From: Alphaproteobacteria bacterium
Lineage (GTDB): Bacteria; Pseudomonadota; Alphaproteobacteria; CAAGCB01; CAG-977
DNA: 64,000 bases
Direction: 5' to 3'
Assembly (NCBI GenBank): GCA_900768845.1
Contig: CAAGEK010000025.1
Span: forward strand, 1-64,000
Part shown: one piece after another, positions 25,534 to 34,713 of the stretch
Position numbering within the stretch: the first letter of the stretch is position 1
Layout: the number at the start of each line of letters is the position of its first letter
Made by a program: the position numbers and the translations under genes
Notes under the pieces: generated by a model
The model's database searches: none
What the model was told of the DNA's origin: nothing
Seen by the model: the letters and a program-made list of their open reading frames with translations, nothing else

Positions 25534-26848
25534 ATGAAGAAAAACACCGAAGCGTTATGCCCTGTTTGCCGCCGTCGTCTTCCCGCCGAAAAAACGCGGA
25601 AAGGCTTTGACGTCTTTTGACACGCGTCTGTCCGGAACACGGCCTGTTTGAAACGAAAATATCCAAAGACGCCGGTCGTTTCTTTGACAAGACCTTTTCC
25701 GTCAAAGGCAAACCGTTCACACCGTCCGTTTCGCAAAAAACGGGGAGATGTCCGGACGATTGCGGGTAGTGCGACCGTCACGAACAGCACATCTGCACCG
25801 GATTGATTGAAGTGACCGACGTTTGCAATATGGCTTGTCCCGTGTGTTATTTAAAGGGGCGAACCACATTTCCGTCGAAGAGTTCGGGAGGCGGCTTGAA
25901 ACGTTGCTGGCCGTTGAAAACGGGTCGCTTGACGTGTTGCAGATTTCCGGAGGCGAATGCACGCTTCATCCGGATTTCGACAGGTTGGTCGAAACGGCGG
26001 TTCGGGCGGGCGTCGGGCGCGTCCTGATCAACACGAACGGTTTGAAGTTGGCGGAGGACGGAGCCGTTTTCGAAACGGTTTTGCGCCATAAGGACAAGGT
26101 TGAGGTCTATCTGCAGTACGACGGTGCGGACGACGGCGTTTACGCCGATTTGCGCGGGCGGGCGATGGCCGGATTGAAACAGCGGGTCTTGGATCGTTTG
26201 GAAGAACGTGACGTCAAGGTTTGTCTGGCCGTGACGGTGTACCGGAAAAACCTGAAGGATTTGCCGGACATTCTGCGCACGGCCTGCCGCAGAAGCAACG
26301 TGACGGGCGTGACGTTCCAGCGGTTGGAAAAAACGGGAGCCGCACGGGAAAGCGATTTGGAAAGCGTGTTGCAAGAAGACATTTTGCACGCGCTGGCTCA
26401 AAGCGGATTGATGGAATACAAGGATTTGATCCCCTTGCCGTGTTCGCATGAAAACTGTACGTCTTTGGGCTTTTTGTTCTGTACGTCGGACAGGATTTAT
26501 TCTTTGGGCTATTATGTCGATTTCACCAAATGCAAAGAAACGATTTCAAACCGCATCGCTTTTGACAAAACCGTACTGGATTATATGAAAAAAAACGTAT
26601 GCAAGTGCTTTGTCGGAAAGGTTTTAGGGGATCGGTTCCTGTTGGACCGGTTGCAACAGTTTGCGTCCGCGGGGGAGGGGTCTTCGTATCGGGATATGAA
26701 AATCGTACGGATTATCGTCAAAAATTTTATGGACGCCCAAACGTTCGACTTTGAACGTGCGCGCAAATGTTGCGTCGGCGTTTCCGTCGGCGGCGGCAAA
26801 GTCATTCCGTTTTGCTTGTACAACAATTTAAAAGGGATGTTGCCATGA
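25534..26848 (+). pseudogene. radical SAM protein, Tes/membrane-spanning-lipid-synthase-like, interrupted
   Basis: Joined across frames, this encodes a radical SAM protein with the cysteine layout of the Tes-like group: CPVC near the start, CPEHG, CPDDCGxC with a His and a further Cys, the cluster-binding CxxxCxxC (CNMACPVC, codons at 25824, 25836 and 25845), and C-terminal CC plus PFCLYN. Three lesions interrupt it. One T seems missing from the T-run at 25615-25618, a TAG at 25767-25769 replaces the residue before the second Cys of CPDDCGxC, and one G seems missing from the G-run at 25856-25859. Such enzymes join lipid tails in archaea and some bacteria. The ATG of the next gene overlaps its stop. 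Decay or sequence error cannot be told apart here. Confidence 0.72.
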
Positions 26849-27216
26849 ACACGGAAACGCCGGCGGACGGTGCGGAAGCTTTTCCTTCGGACGGAACGCC
26901 CGCGCCCGAAAACGGCGGGGTTTGGCGGGAAGTCTTGTCCTTTATTCTGAAAGTGTTTTTGCTGTGTTTCATTTTTGTGGGAACGTGCGCTCCGTTGGGA
27001 GTGCTTTTCGTCGGCTTTTTTAACAGTCTGCCCGACGGCATCGGGCTTGCCACTTTCGGAAGCCTGTTGCTTCTTTGCGTAATATGCCTGTTCAAAGCCC
27101 GAAAAGAACCGCGCAAAAGCCATCGGTACGCCTTTTTCACCGTCGGCGGCCTTGCCGGAGGGTGGTTTGTTTTCCTGCTGTACGGTATTGTACGATCTTA
27201 TATCAAGCATCATTAA
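26845..27216 (+). CDS. small membrane protein A of the radical SAM cluster
   Basis: Length 123 residues. The start at 26845 overlaps the stop of the preceding gene (ATGA), which decides it over longer frames. About 28 polar residues precede WREVLSFILKVFLLCFIFVGTCAPLGVLF, and further hydrophobic segments follow near residues 63-82 and 97-117, giving about three membrane passes. It is a clear relative of the next gene: both share W-x-E-(I/V)-L-x-F-I, then G-T-C-x-P-L. I do not recognise a named family. Confidence 0.7.
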   Translation: MNTETPADGAEAFPSDGTPAPENGGVWREVLSFILKVFLLCFIFVGTCAPLGVLFVGFFNSLPDGIGLATFGSLLLLCVICLFKARKEPRKSHRYAFFTVGGLAGGWFVFLLYGIVRSYIKHH

Positions 27217-27257
27217 ACAGGGCGTATTCTGAGCAAAAATCCGAAGGGGCGAAAAGT

Positions 27258-27548
27258 ATGGCGGAAGAAAATCCGGAAGAGGCGGGTGAAACGGAACGGC
27301 TGGAAAAACAGCCTCTCTGGAAGGAAATACTGACTTTTATCGTAACGGTCTTGTGGTTGGCGATGCTCTTTTCGGGAACGTGCCTTCCTTTATTTCAATC
27401 GGACGGGCGGGCTGTTGAGATTTATACGGCAGTTTTTTCCGTAATCTGCCTTGTCTGGGCGGCGAAGGTGCGAAGAAACGGCGTCCGTGCGGCTTTCCTT
27501 GTCATGGGAGTGCTGTTGGGATGGATTGCTTTGAACTTTTTATTGTGA
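27258..27548 (+). CDS. small membrane protein B, paralogue of the preceding gene
   Basis: Length 96 residues. An acidic N-terminus (MAEENPEEAGETERLEKQP) is followed by LWKEILTFIVTVLWLAMLFSGTCLPL and two more hydrophobic stretches. The W-K-E-I-L-x-F-I and G-T-C-x-P-L words align with protein A at the same spacing, so the two arose by duplication. The start ATG at 27258 has GGGGCG upstream. It lies 15 bases before the Lgt-like gene. Function unknown; probably a partner of the membrane enzymes in the cluster. Confidence 0.68.
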   Translation: MAEENPEEAGETERLEKQPLWKEILTFIVTVLWLAMLFSGTCLPLFQSDGRAVEIYTAVFSVICLVWAAKVRRNGVRAAFLVMGVLLGWIALNFLL

Positions 27549-27563
27549 GGGGGCGAGCCGGAG

Positions 27564-28220
27564 ATGCTGGCTTATTGCATTTGCATCGCAATCGGGTGTT
27601 TATGTGCGGCGACGGCGTATAAATATGCAGATTTTCCAAAACGTTCCAAAGATCCCGACGCGTTTATCGCGGGCGGTTTCGCCCTGATTTTGGGAGCCAA
27701 AATCCCCGTTTGGATTTCCTACGGGCTGTCTTGGGAAACGGTTGTTCAGGGCAAAAGTTTCGCCGGCGCGTTAATCGGCGCGTTTCTGGGATTGAATCTG
27801 TATAAAAGGCTTTCCGGTCGTACACGATCCGGCTTCGGTTCCGGCTTTGTCATTCCTTTGGCGATTGTCGCGGGGTTTGGAAAAATCGGGTGCTTTCTGG
27901 CCGGATGCTGTGCGGGACGGAAAACGGGAATGGCGTTTCCGGAGTTCTATCCCGCCCAATTGGTTGAAAGCGCGTTTCAGTTCACGGCCGCTTTTGTTTT
28001 GTGGCGGCTTTATAAACGCGGAATGCAGCCGGACAGGTTGTTTCCCCTGTATGCGGCGTGTTACCTGACAATGCGTTTCTTTGTCGAGTTTATCAGAACG
28101 GAACCCGTCGTTTTCGCAGGGCTGACCGTGTATCAGATTGCGGCTTTGGCCTTCATTCCCGTTTTCGTTTTTCTGTTCAAGCAAAGAGGGACTTATGGAA
28201 ATCATCCGGACATTGGCTGA
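27564..28220 (+). CDS. Lgt-like prolipoprotein diacylglyceryl transferase family protein
   Basis: Length 218 residues with about six to seven membrane segments. The Lgt family moves a diacylglyceryl group from phosphatidylglycerol to a cysteine. The Lgt signature region appears as GFGKIGCFLAGCCAGRKTG (residues 104-122), followed by YPAQLVES (129-136) and RFFVEFIRTEP (171-181). The usual GRxGNFxNxE wording is changed: two to three cysteines replace the asparagines. This puts it in a divergent branch rather than the housekeeping lipoprotein enzyme, which should be elsewhere in the genome. It overlaps the next gene by 26 bases. Confidence 0.8.
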   Translation: MLAYCICIAIGCLCAATAYKYADFPKRSKDPDAFIAGGFALILGAKIPVWISYGLSWETVVQGKSFAGALIGAFLGLNLYKRLSGRTRSGFGSGFVIPLAIVAGFGKIGCFLAGCCAGRKTGMAFPEFYPAQLVESAFQFTAAFVLWRLYKRGMQPDRLFPLYAACYLTMRFFVEFIRTEPVVFAGLTVYQIAALAFIPVFVFLFKQRGTYGNHPDIG

Positions 28221-29169
28221 ACGCTCGGGCGTTCCCGCCTTGTATATGTGGGCTTTGGGCGTGCTGTATCTGACGGGGGCGGTTCTGTTGGGAAGCGTCG
28301 CGTATAAATTCCGTATGTATGCCAAAATGAACCGGCAACCGGAGCAAAGAAAGAACTCCGTCGTTGACACGATGTCAATGACGGCCGTTTTGGCGGCGTG
28401 TTTTCCTTTTATGGTCACTTCTTCGGGACGGATCGATTCGGGTCGGGAAACGTTTTTGTTTTTCGGGTTGGGGATTTTCCTGATGCTGTTCGGAACGGGA
28501 TGGCATTTAAAGGCGAAAAAGGACATCGGGCGGTTCTGGTCGGATCAAATCGAAGTGCAACACGAACACCGGCCGGTTTTTTCCGGAGCGTATGCGTTGG
28601 CAAGACACCCGATGTACGGATCTTTGGTTTTGTGGGGATGGGGGGCGGCTTTGGCGTTCGGGAACCTGCCCGCCTTTTGCATTGTGACGTTCGTGTTCCT
28701 GCCGATGACGGCTTACCGTGCGGCGCAAGAGGAAAAAGTCTTGGAAACCGTCTGTCCCGATTATGCGTTTTACCGCCGGAATGTCGGGCGGCTTCTGCCC
28801 GCGTTCGGCGGAACCGCGGCTCTTGCCGTTCGGGTGTCGGCAATCGTGTGGTTCGGGTGGGAGATTTTTGCAGGAATCACGCCCGCCGCGTTATTCTTGC
28901 TGGTCTTTGTCCATTTAGCTTTGGGATATATGCTTAAACCCGACAATGTCGCTTTTTCCTACCGGTCGAAATCGGGAATGATGCTGGTCGTTTACGCGGC
29001 GTCTTTGCTTTATGCGCCCGTTTATCATTTTTATTGGATCATATGGGCGATGTTTGTTTATTCCTTGCACGGCCGGTGTCCCTGTATGCGCGTTTACGAC
29101 AAATACCACCGCTGTCCGTGCTTTGCACTGTTGGAAAAATGCCTGTTAAAAAAAGACCCCCGAAAATAA
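28195..29169 (+). CDS. ICMT/PEMT-like membrane methyltransferase with cysteine-rich tail
   Basis: Length 324 residues from the ATG at 28195, which has AGAGGG ahead; a longer in-frame start at 28138 lies deep in the Lgt-like gene and is less likely. Membrane segments fill most of the protein. The isoprenylcysteine methyltransferase-type SAM-binding region is seen in ARHPMYGSLVLWGWG (136-150) and QEEKVLETVCPDYAFYRRNV (178-197). After it come about 90 residues with further membrane segments and a tail with five cysteines (295-316: CPC, CPC and a single C). The first half fits the known family; the second half I do not recognise. Last gene of the cluster. Confidence 0.78.
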   Translation: MEIIRTLAERSGVPALYMWALGVLYLTGAVLLGSVAYKFRMYAKMNRQPEQRKNSVVDTMSMTAVLAACFPFMVTSSGRIDSGRETFLFFGLGIFLMLFGTGWHLKAKKDIGRFWSDQIEVQHEHRPVFSGAYALARHPMYGSLVLWGWGAALAFGNLPAFCIVTFVFLPMTAYRAAQEEKVLETVCPDYAFYRRNVGRLLPAFGGTAALAVRVSAIVWFGWEIFAGITPAALFLLVFVHLALGYMLKPDNVAFSYRSKSGMMLVVYAASLLYAPVYHFYWIIWAMFVYSLHGRCPCMRVYDKYHRCPCFALLEKCLLKKDPRK

Positions 29170-29177
29170 ATCGGGGG
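29150..29177 (-). terminator. intrinsic terminator of the fliK-flgD-flgE operon
   Basis: CCCCCGA (29157-29163) pairs with TCGGGGG (29171-29177) around AAATAAA. On the minus strand the stem is followed by a run of seven T. On the plus strand it overlaps the stop of the methyltransferase gene and has no T-run, so it works mainly for flgE. Confidence 0.7.
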
Positions 29178-29208
29178 CGAAGTTTAAAGGGATGAGAAAA
29201 ACGGCATA

Positions 29209-31812
29209 TCAGCGTTTGATCGTCATCAGCTCTTCCAACATCGAATCGGACGTCGTGATGATTTTCGCCGCCGCCGAGTAGGCGCGCTGGGTTGTAATCA
29301 TGTTGGTGAATTCCGTCGCGATGTCCGCCGTGGAATTTTCCAACGCGGTTCCCGTGATCGCTCCAGATCCCGCTTCTCCCGCCGTCCGCAAGGTCGGTTG
29401 GCCGGAACGGTCGGTTTCGATCCATGTGTTCCCCGTCAAAGCTTCCATGCTGTTGGGATCGACAAAGGTCGCCAGCGGCACTTGGGCGATCGGGCGGGTT
29501 TCGCCGTTGTCGAACAAAGCCGTTACGATGCCTTCCTCGCTGATGGTCACGCCGACATAACTGCCGTATTTCGCGCCGTCCTGCTTGATGTAGTTCGTCG
29601 TGTAGTCGCCGGCCAGATGCGTCAGGCCGTTTGCGGTGTTTACGTCGCCCATAAACAGGGAAAGCTTGTTGGATTCATCATAATTGCCGGTCATGTCTTC
29701 CGCGCCCGTCGCCCATTCGATGGAAATGCTGTCGACATTGATGTATTTCGGCGTTCCGTCGGCGTTGAAGCATACGGCGGGAATGCGCGATCCCGTTTCC
29801 GCATCGGCCGTGGCGTTGAAAGTGAACGTTTTGGTCACGACCAAGGGATCTCCGGCGTCCAGCGTATCGATAACGCTTTGCTGGCCGTTGGTTTTGCCTT
29901 TTCCGCTGACGGCGGCTCCGATGCCGTCAAAGGTTTGGAGCGTACCGGTAACGGACGATGCGGTAATCAGGTTCGATGTGGAAATCAACGTCGAACCGCT
30001 GGTCTGGAACAGGTTGTAGCGTTCCGGATCGGGATCGTTCGCATAGGCTTTTTTGATTGCGGCGTTCAAAGCGTTCATAACGTTCGCCGCCGTTGTGTCT
30101 TCGCCCGTCGCAATGCCGCTGATGTCGATTTGCAACGGATTGGTCGGATCTGCGCCGGCGGTCATGAACGTATAGGTTTTGCCGTCCAAAGTCACCGTCT
30201 GATTGTCATAATCGGCAAGGTTGTTGCTGGTGAAATTGATCCGCGCCGAATTCGCCGAAGACACCAGAATCGGCGTTCCCGAAGAGCTTTGATGAATTTC
30301 GATCGATGTTCCGCTGGCGACGAAACGGACGGGATCGACCGACGTTTCGGTGATGCCGACGTTCAACAGGGAAACCAGCTTTTGCAGGTTGATTTTCCCG
30401 TTTTCGTCAATTGCGCCTTTCAAATCGACGCCGACATTGGGCTGGGTCGCCGTGACGGGCGGCGTCGCGGTGGAGTTCGTGAATTGAAAAATCGTCGATC
30501 CCAGCGTTATGGTTTTGCCTTCGTATGCGGCGACGTCCGTGCTTTTGAAATCAATCGTCGCAATGTTTTTGATGTCCCAGTCGATTTCGGGCAGTTTGAA
30601 ACGTCCCGAAGCAATGCCCGTTTCAGGGTCGGGATTGGCGGCGGACTGGATGCAGCTGAGGCAGTTCGAGGCGTCGAACGTAATCGCCGCTCCGCCCAAA
30701 GACTGCTCTACGCTGACTTTCGTGCCGTCGGGCGTAAAACGGTTGCCGTTGGGGACGGTCGCTTTGATGACGTTCGCAAAACGTTCGATGGCGTCGGCGA
30801 CCGTGACAATGCCGGATTTGATGTCGACTTTGACCAGCGTTTCATCGGGCGACGGGGAATACGTCAACGTGTCGTCCGTCGTAAATTCAAAGATATACTT
30901 TTTATCGCCTTCGACTTCCATGGAAATGGTCGAATGGTTGGACGGGATTTTCGTAAATTCCAACTGTGCGCGTGCGGAATAAACGTCGGGAGTCGTATCC
31001 TGCGACACTTCGCGGTTGCCGTACGTTACCAAAGTCGCCGCGCCCGAAGGCATTTGAACGTCCAAACCCCATGCGTTGGGCTGTTCTTTGGTGTATTGGA
31101 AATTGACGTTATGCGAATTTCCCAGCGAATCATAAATCAGCACGGCCGTTTTATGGCGTCCGCCTTTTTCCGGAGCGGTCGGGTCGAAAACGGGATCGCT
31201 GGAAGGCAAATTCGCGCCCAGCTGGATGTTACGCGTCGGCGTCGCACTGCCGCCGATGGTGGACAGGCTGATCGGTTTGAGGTTCGTGCTGTCAATGATG
31301 TTGTCGTTGACATAAACCGTATTTCCCAAGTCGTTTTTGTAGGCTTTCATATAATAGTTGTCGCCGACTTTGACGACCGAAGCGTTCGGGGAACCGTCGT
31401 AAGGCAACAAAGTCCATCCTTGCAGATAATAGCCCCCCGTATTGACCAGATAGCCTTCACGGTCTTTTTGGAACGATCCGGCACGCGTGTATCCCCACAT
31501 ATCGTTCGCTCCGGGGTTTGCGGCTTCGTTGACGACGAAAAAGCCCTGACCGGAAATGGCCATATCCGTCGAATACGACGAAGACGACAGCAAACCTTGC
31601 GCGTCAATGCCCGAACTGGGGCGGCACTGGACGCCGCCGCACGAATACTGGGTCGTTGAAACCTGTTTGGTTACCAGCGTCGAAAATTTCGCCGTCGTCG
31701 CTTTGTAACCCGTCGTATTGATGTTTGCCACGTTATCGGAAATAATTCCCATCGCGCTGGCTTGCGAAGTCAATCCGGACACGCCGGATTTTAAAGCTCC
31801 GAATAAAGTCAT
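29209..31812 (-). CDS. flgE: flagellar hook protein FlgE, unusually long
   Basis: FlgE polymerises into the hook, the flexible joint outside the outer membrane. The N-terminal rod/hook motif (MTLFGALKSGVSGLTSQASAM with DNVANINTTGYK) and the C-terminal heptad region (EFTNMITTQRAYSAAAKIITTSD, ending MTIKR) are both intact. At 867 residues it is about twice the usual 400-450, the extra length lying in the surface-exposed middle (about residues 250-700). Two cysteines occur there in LSCIQS and nearby, which is rare in hook proteins. Third gene after fliK and flgD. Confidence 0.95.
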   Translation of the reverse strand: MTLFGALKSGVSGLTSQASAMGIISDNVANINTTGYKATTAKFSTLVTKQVSTTQYSCGGVQCRPSSGIDAQGLLSSSSYSTDMAISGQGFFVVNEAANPGANDMWGYTRAGSFQKDREGYLVNTGGYYLQGWTLLPYDGSPNASVVKVGDNYYMKAYKNDLGNTVYVNDNIIDSTNLKPISLSTIGGSATPTRNIQLGANLPSSDPVFDPTAPEKGGRHKTAVLIYDSLGNSHNVNFQYTKEQPNAWGLDVQMPSGAATLVTYGNREVSQDTTPDVYSARAQLEFTKIPSNHSTISMEVEGDKKYIFEFTTDDTLTYSPSPDETLVKVDIKSGIVTVADAIERFANVIKATVPNGNRFTPDGTKVSVEQSLGGAAITFDASNCLSCIQSAANPDPETGIASGRFKLPEIDWDIKNIATIDFKSTDVAAYEGKTITLGSTIFQFTNSTATPPVTATQPNVGVDLKGAIDENGKINLQKLVSLLNVGITETSVDPVRFVASGTSIEIHQSSSGTPILVSSANSARINFTSNNLADYDNQTVTLDGKTYTFMTAGADPTNPLQIDISGIATGEDTTAANVMNALNAAIKKAYANDPDPERYNLFQTSGSTLISTSNLITASSVTGTLQTFDGIGAAVSGKGKTNGQQSVIDTLDAGDPLVVTKTFTFNATADAETGSRIPAVCFNADGTPKYINVDSISIEWATGAEDMTGNYDESNKLSLFMGDVNTANGLTHLAGDYTTNYIKQDGAKYGSYVGVTISEEGIVTALFDNGETRPIAQVPLATFVDPNSMEALTGNTWIETDRSGQPTLRTAGEAGSGAITGTALENSTADIATEFTNMITTQRAYSAAAKIITTSDSMLEELMTIKR

Positions 31813-31917
31813 GTTTCTCTCCCTTTAATCAGGTCTTTTTCCGGTGTTTCCTGCCGGTAAAAGACTTTTATTTCACCGCTTGTCTCTTTCTGTCCCGCGG
31901 CGTTTGTTTTATTGTTT

Positions 31918-32691
31918 CTATGCCGCTTCGACGTTTTCGGGCGGTGTTTCCGTATCAGGCGGTACGACGTCCCCTTTGTCCGGATTTTCGGGAACCAGAA
32001 CGTCTTTACCGTGGATTGCAAGAACGCTGTTCATGTTGACGACGACGTCGCCCATGCCGAGGGCGATCACATCGCCGTCGTAAGCGACGCCCGTAACCTT
32101 GCCGTAAGCGGTTGTCGTGATGCCGACTTCCGAATCGTCCTTGCTTGTCGCCGAAACGACGATTTTATATGCGCCGTCGGGCAATTTCTGCCCGTCGTTG
32201 TCGGTTCCGTCCCAATCGATGACGTGACGGCCGGAGGTCAGTTCGCCCGTGAACGTTTTGACAAAGTTCCCGTCGGAATCCTGCAAGGCGACGACGCAGG
32301 AAGCCGCTTCCTTGTCCGTGATGTATGCGAATTTTGCAAAACCGTCTTGCAAGGGGACGTAACTCGTTTGAGATTGTACGACCTGATCCATGTAACTGAC
32401 GGCCTGACTGGACATTCCGGCATTGTTTTGGGAAATGATCGTTTCCAGATAGCTGTTGGTTTGAATGGTTTGTTCGACTTCCGCATATTGAACCAGCTGG
32501 TTGGTGAATTCGCTGGAATCCATCGGCGAAAGGGGATCCTGATATTTCAACTGGGTCGTCAGAAGGTAAAGAAACGAATTCATGTCTTCCGACAGCTTTA
32601 ACGCCGAAGACGTCGAATCCTTCCCTTTTTCCACCGCATCATTCAAAGCCTGCGTGCCGGTCAAAGCCGATGTCGAAGAAACGTCGCTCAT
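31918..32691 (-). CDS. flgD: hook-capping scaffold protein FlgD
   Basis: Length 257 residues. FlgD caps the growing hook and leaves when it is complete. The N-terminal region has the family pattern FLYLLTTQLKYQDPLSPMDSSEFTNQLVQYAEVEQ. It is followed by FlgD Ig/tudor-like domains with GRHVIDWDGTDNDGQKLPDGAYKIVV. The tail is acidic and proline-rich. It is placed between fliK and flgE, with about 105 bases before flgE. Confidence 0.95.
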   Translation of the reverse strand: MSDVSSTSALTGTQALNDAVEKGKDSTSSALKLSEDMNSFLYLLTTQLKYQDPLSPMDSSEFTNQLVQYAEVEQTIQTNSYLETIISQNNAGMSSQAVSYMDQVVQSQTSYVPLQDGFAKFAYITDKEAASCVVALQDSDGNFVKTFTGELTSGRHVIDWDGTDNDGQKLPDGAYKIVVSATSKDDSEVGITTTAYGKVTGVAYDGDVIALGMGDVVVNMNSVLAIHGKDVLVPENPDKGDVVPPDTETPPENVEAA

Positions 32692-32707
32692 GACAAATCC
32701 TCCCTAC

Positions 32708-34675
32708 TTAAACCCGAATGTTCAAGGCGTGGCGGGACGTCCACCCCGAAGCGATCAGGGCTTCGGTCAAATCGTCCGCTTCGCCGTTCGCCGTTTCGGG
32801 CGCGTTGAACGCCTGAGCCTGATGATCGCTGCCGCGGCGGCCGTTCTGTGCGAATTGACTTGCATCTTGTTGCTGTTGTTCGCCGCGATAGCTGAAATTG
32901 AAAGCGTTGTCGTCCGTTTTCAAACCCGCTTCCGCCAAAGCCTGTTTCAAAACCGAGGCGTCTTTTTGCAACATATCCAAAGTTTCGGGACGGCTGGCGA
33001 TGATTGACGCTTTGATGTTTCCGCGACCGTCCGTTTCCAACCTGACCTGAATGTTGCCCAGTTCCTTGGGTTTCAGATTGATGTTGATTTTTTCGACGCC
33101 TTCTTTGGCGGCTTTGGAAATACGGACTTTGATCTGGTCGACCAGCTCGTTTGTCGGGATGTTCGGCTTGGCGGCGGCATTTCCGGCCGTGGCTTTACCT
33201 TTCAAAACGTCGTTCCGCACGGCAAAGGCGGACGTATCCGCCGCGGAAGCGGGCGAAGACGCCGAAACTCCGGAAACGCCTTCAGCCGTTCCGCTTTTCA
33301 CCGCGCTTGCAAAATCCTGAGATTGAACGGGAGCCGTTCCGTTCGTTGCGATTGTGACGTTGTTTTGAGGCTGAGCCGTTTGAAAAGAGCCGTTTCTTGA
33401 ATTTTGACCGTTATCGGCGTTCCGTTCCGGCACGTTTTCTTCGGGAAGAACCGCTTCGAGCGTTTCCGTCGGAGCCGCGCTTTGTTTTACGGCCGCCGTT
33501 ACGGTTTCTTCGGCCGGAGCTTCCCGTGTCGTGCGCACGGATTTGGCAAGCGTTTCGACGGCGGGGGAGGCGTCCTGAACCGTTTCGCCGGAAAAAGCCG
33601 CGACGTTGTTTTCGGTTGCGGAAGAGCGTGACTGCAAAACCGCCGCCGGACGTTCGGAAACCTTTTCGGCTTTGTCAAAGGCAAAGAGGGCTTCTTCCGT
33701 TTCGGGGGCGTCAATGTCGTTATGCACTTCGGTCATTTCGATTTTTAATTTCGTGTTTGCGGGCAATGCCTGAGCCAGATTGTCCGCTTGAGCCGTCGCC
33801 GTCGCGCCGTGCGTTTCGGAAACGTCCCGTCCGGCGGCCGCGTTTGCTTCATTCGCGGGAGCGGAGCCGGAGGGGGCTTGTGTTTGCGGCATTTCCGCCG
33901 AGACGGTTTTCTCTTCCCCTTGTTCCGTCAAAGCGGAAAAGTCCGTTTCTTTTGCGGAAAGGGAGGGCGTCGCCGAAGCCTTGTCCGTTTCGGCGGTTTT
34001 TTCCGGTGCTTCGGTTCGTGCGACGGGCGCGAGCGGTTCATTTGCGTTGACGTCCGTATCCGAAAGCGGAAAAACCGTTTCATTTTCCGCGCCGGCCTGT
34101 TCCGTGCGGACTTCAACGCCTTCGCCTTCCGCTATAACCGGTTGCGCTTGAATCTCGGCGACCGGAGCGGCAACCGAAGCTAAAACGGCGGTCAAAGCTT
34201 TTGTTTCCTCATCCGTTTCGTCGGTTTCCGTCTTGTCCGTTACGGTGTTTCGGGCTTCATCCGCCTTTATTGTGCCGGCGTTATCCGAAAAAGCGGATTT
34301 GTCTTCCTTTTCCGGTTCTTCGGAAGAGGTATTTTTTGCAACGCCGTCGTTTTGGGCGGGAATCTTTTGCCCATCCGTTTGCGTTTTCGTGTTTTTCTGC
34401 GGCCGGCTTTCGGTTTTTGCATCCGTTTTGTCCGCCTTTTTCTCAACGGAGGTCTTCGCCGCCGTTTTTTGTCCGACGTCTTTGAATGCCGTTTTGGCGT
34501 TCGTCTGTTCCGTCATGTGCGACAGCACGTTGTGCGCGGAACGTTCCTGTGTCGATCCGGAAACACGCAAATTGTCCAGCAAAGACAGGAAAACGTCGCT
34601 TGTTTCCTGAACGTTGATTTTTTGCGCAAAGGGGGCGTTCGGTTGTTTATTATATTTAACGGCGGATACATCCAT
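32708..34675 (-). CDS. fliK: flagellar hook-length control protein FliK
   Basis: Length 655 residues. FliK measures hook length and switches export to late substrates. About 500 residues are low in complexity and rich in A, E, T, K and Q, as usual for this protein. The Flg_hook domain lies at about residues 510-600 with EGVEKININLKPKELGNIQVRLETDGRGNIKASI and LKQALAEAGL. A Gln-rich tail follows. The gene opens the operon directly downstream of a consensus sigma-54 promoter. Confidence 0.93.
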   Translation of the reverse strand: MDVSAVKYNKQPNAPFAQKINVQETSDVFLSLLDNLRVSGSTQERSAHNVLSHMTEQTNAKTAFKDVGQKTAAKTSVEKKADKTDAKTESRPQKNTKTQTDGQKIPAQNDGVAKNTSSEEPEKEDKSAFSDNAGTIKADEARNTVTDKTETDETDEETKALTAVLASVAAPVAEIQAQPVIAEGEGVEVRTEQAGAENETVFPLSDTDVNANEPLAPVARTEAPEKTAETDKASATPSLSAKETDFSALTEQGEEKTVSAEMPQTQAPSGSAPANEANAAAGRDVSETHGATATAQADNLAQALPANTKLKIEMTEVHNDIDAPETEEALFAFDKAEKVSERPAAVLQSRSSATENNVAAFSGETVQDASPAVETLAKSVRTTREAPAEETVTAAVKQSAAPTETLEAVLPEENVPERNADNGQNSRNGSFQTAQPQNNVTIATNGTAPVQSQDFASAVKSGTAEGVSGVSASSPASAADTSAFAVRNDVLKGKATAGNAAAKPNIPTNELVDQIKVRISKAAKEGVEKININLKPKELGNIQVRLETDGRGNIKASIIASRPETLDMLQKDASVLKQALAEAGLKTDDNAFNFSYRGEQQQQDASQFAQNGRRGSDHQAQAFNAPETANGEADDLTEALIASGWTSRHALNIRV

Positions 34676-34713
34676 GATTTTCTTCCCTGTGAAGCAATAA
34701 CCGATAAAACATA

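Noticed and set aside
25767..25769. TAG in the radical SAM gene read as pyrrolysine or another recoded residue
   Set aside because: TAG ends the DUF4167 gene normally, RF1 is present, and two frame changes in the same gene already point to decay or error.
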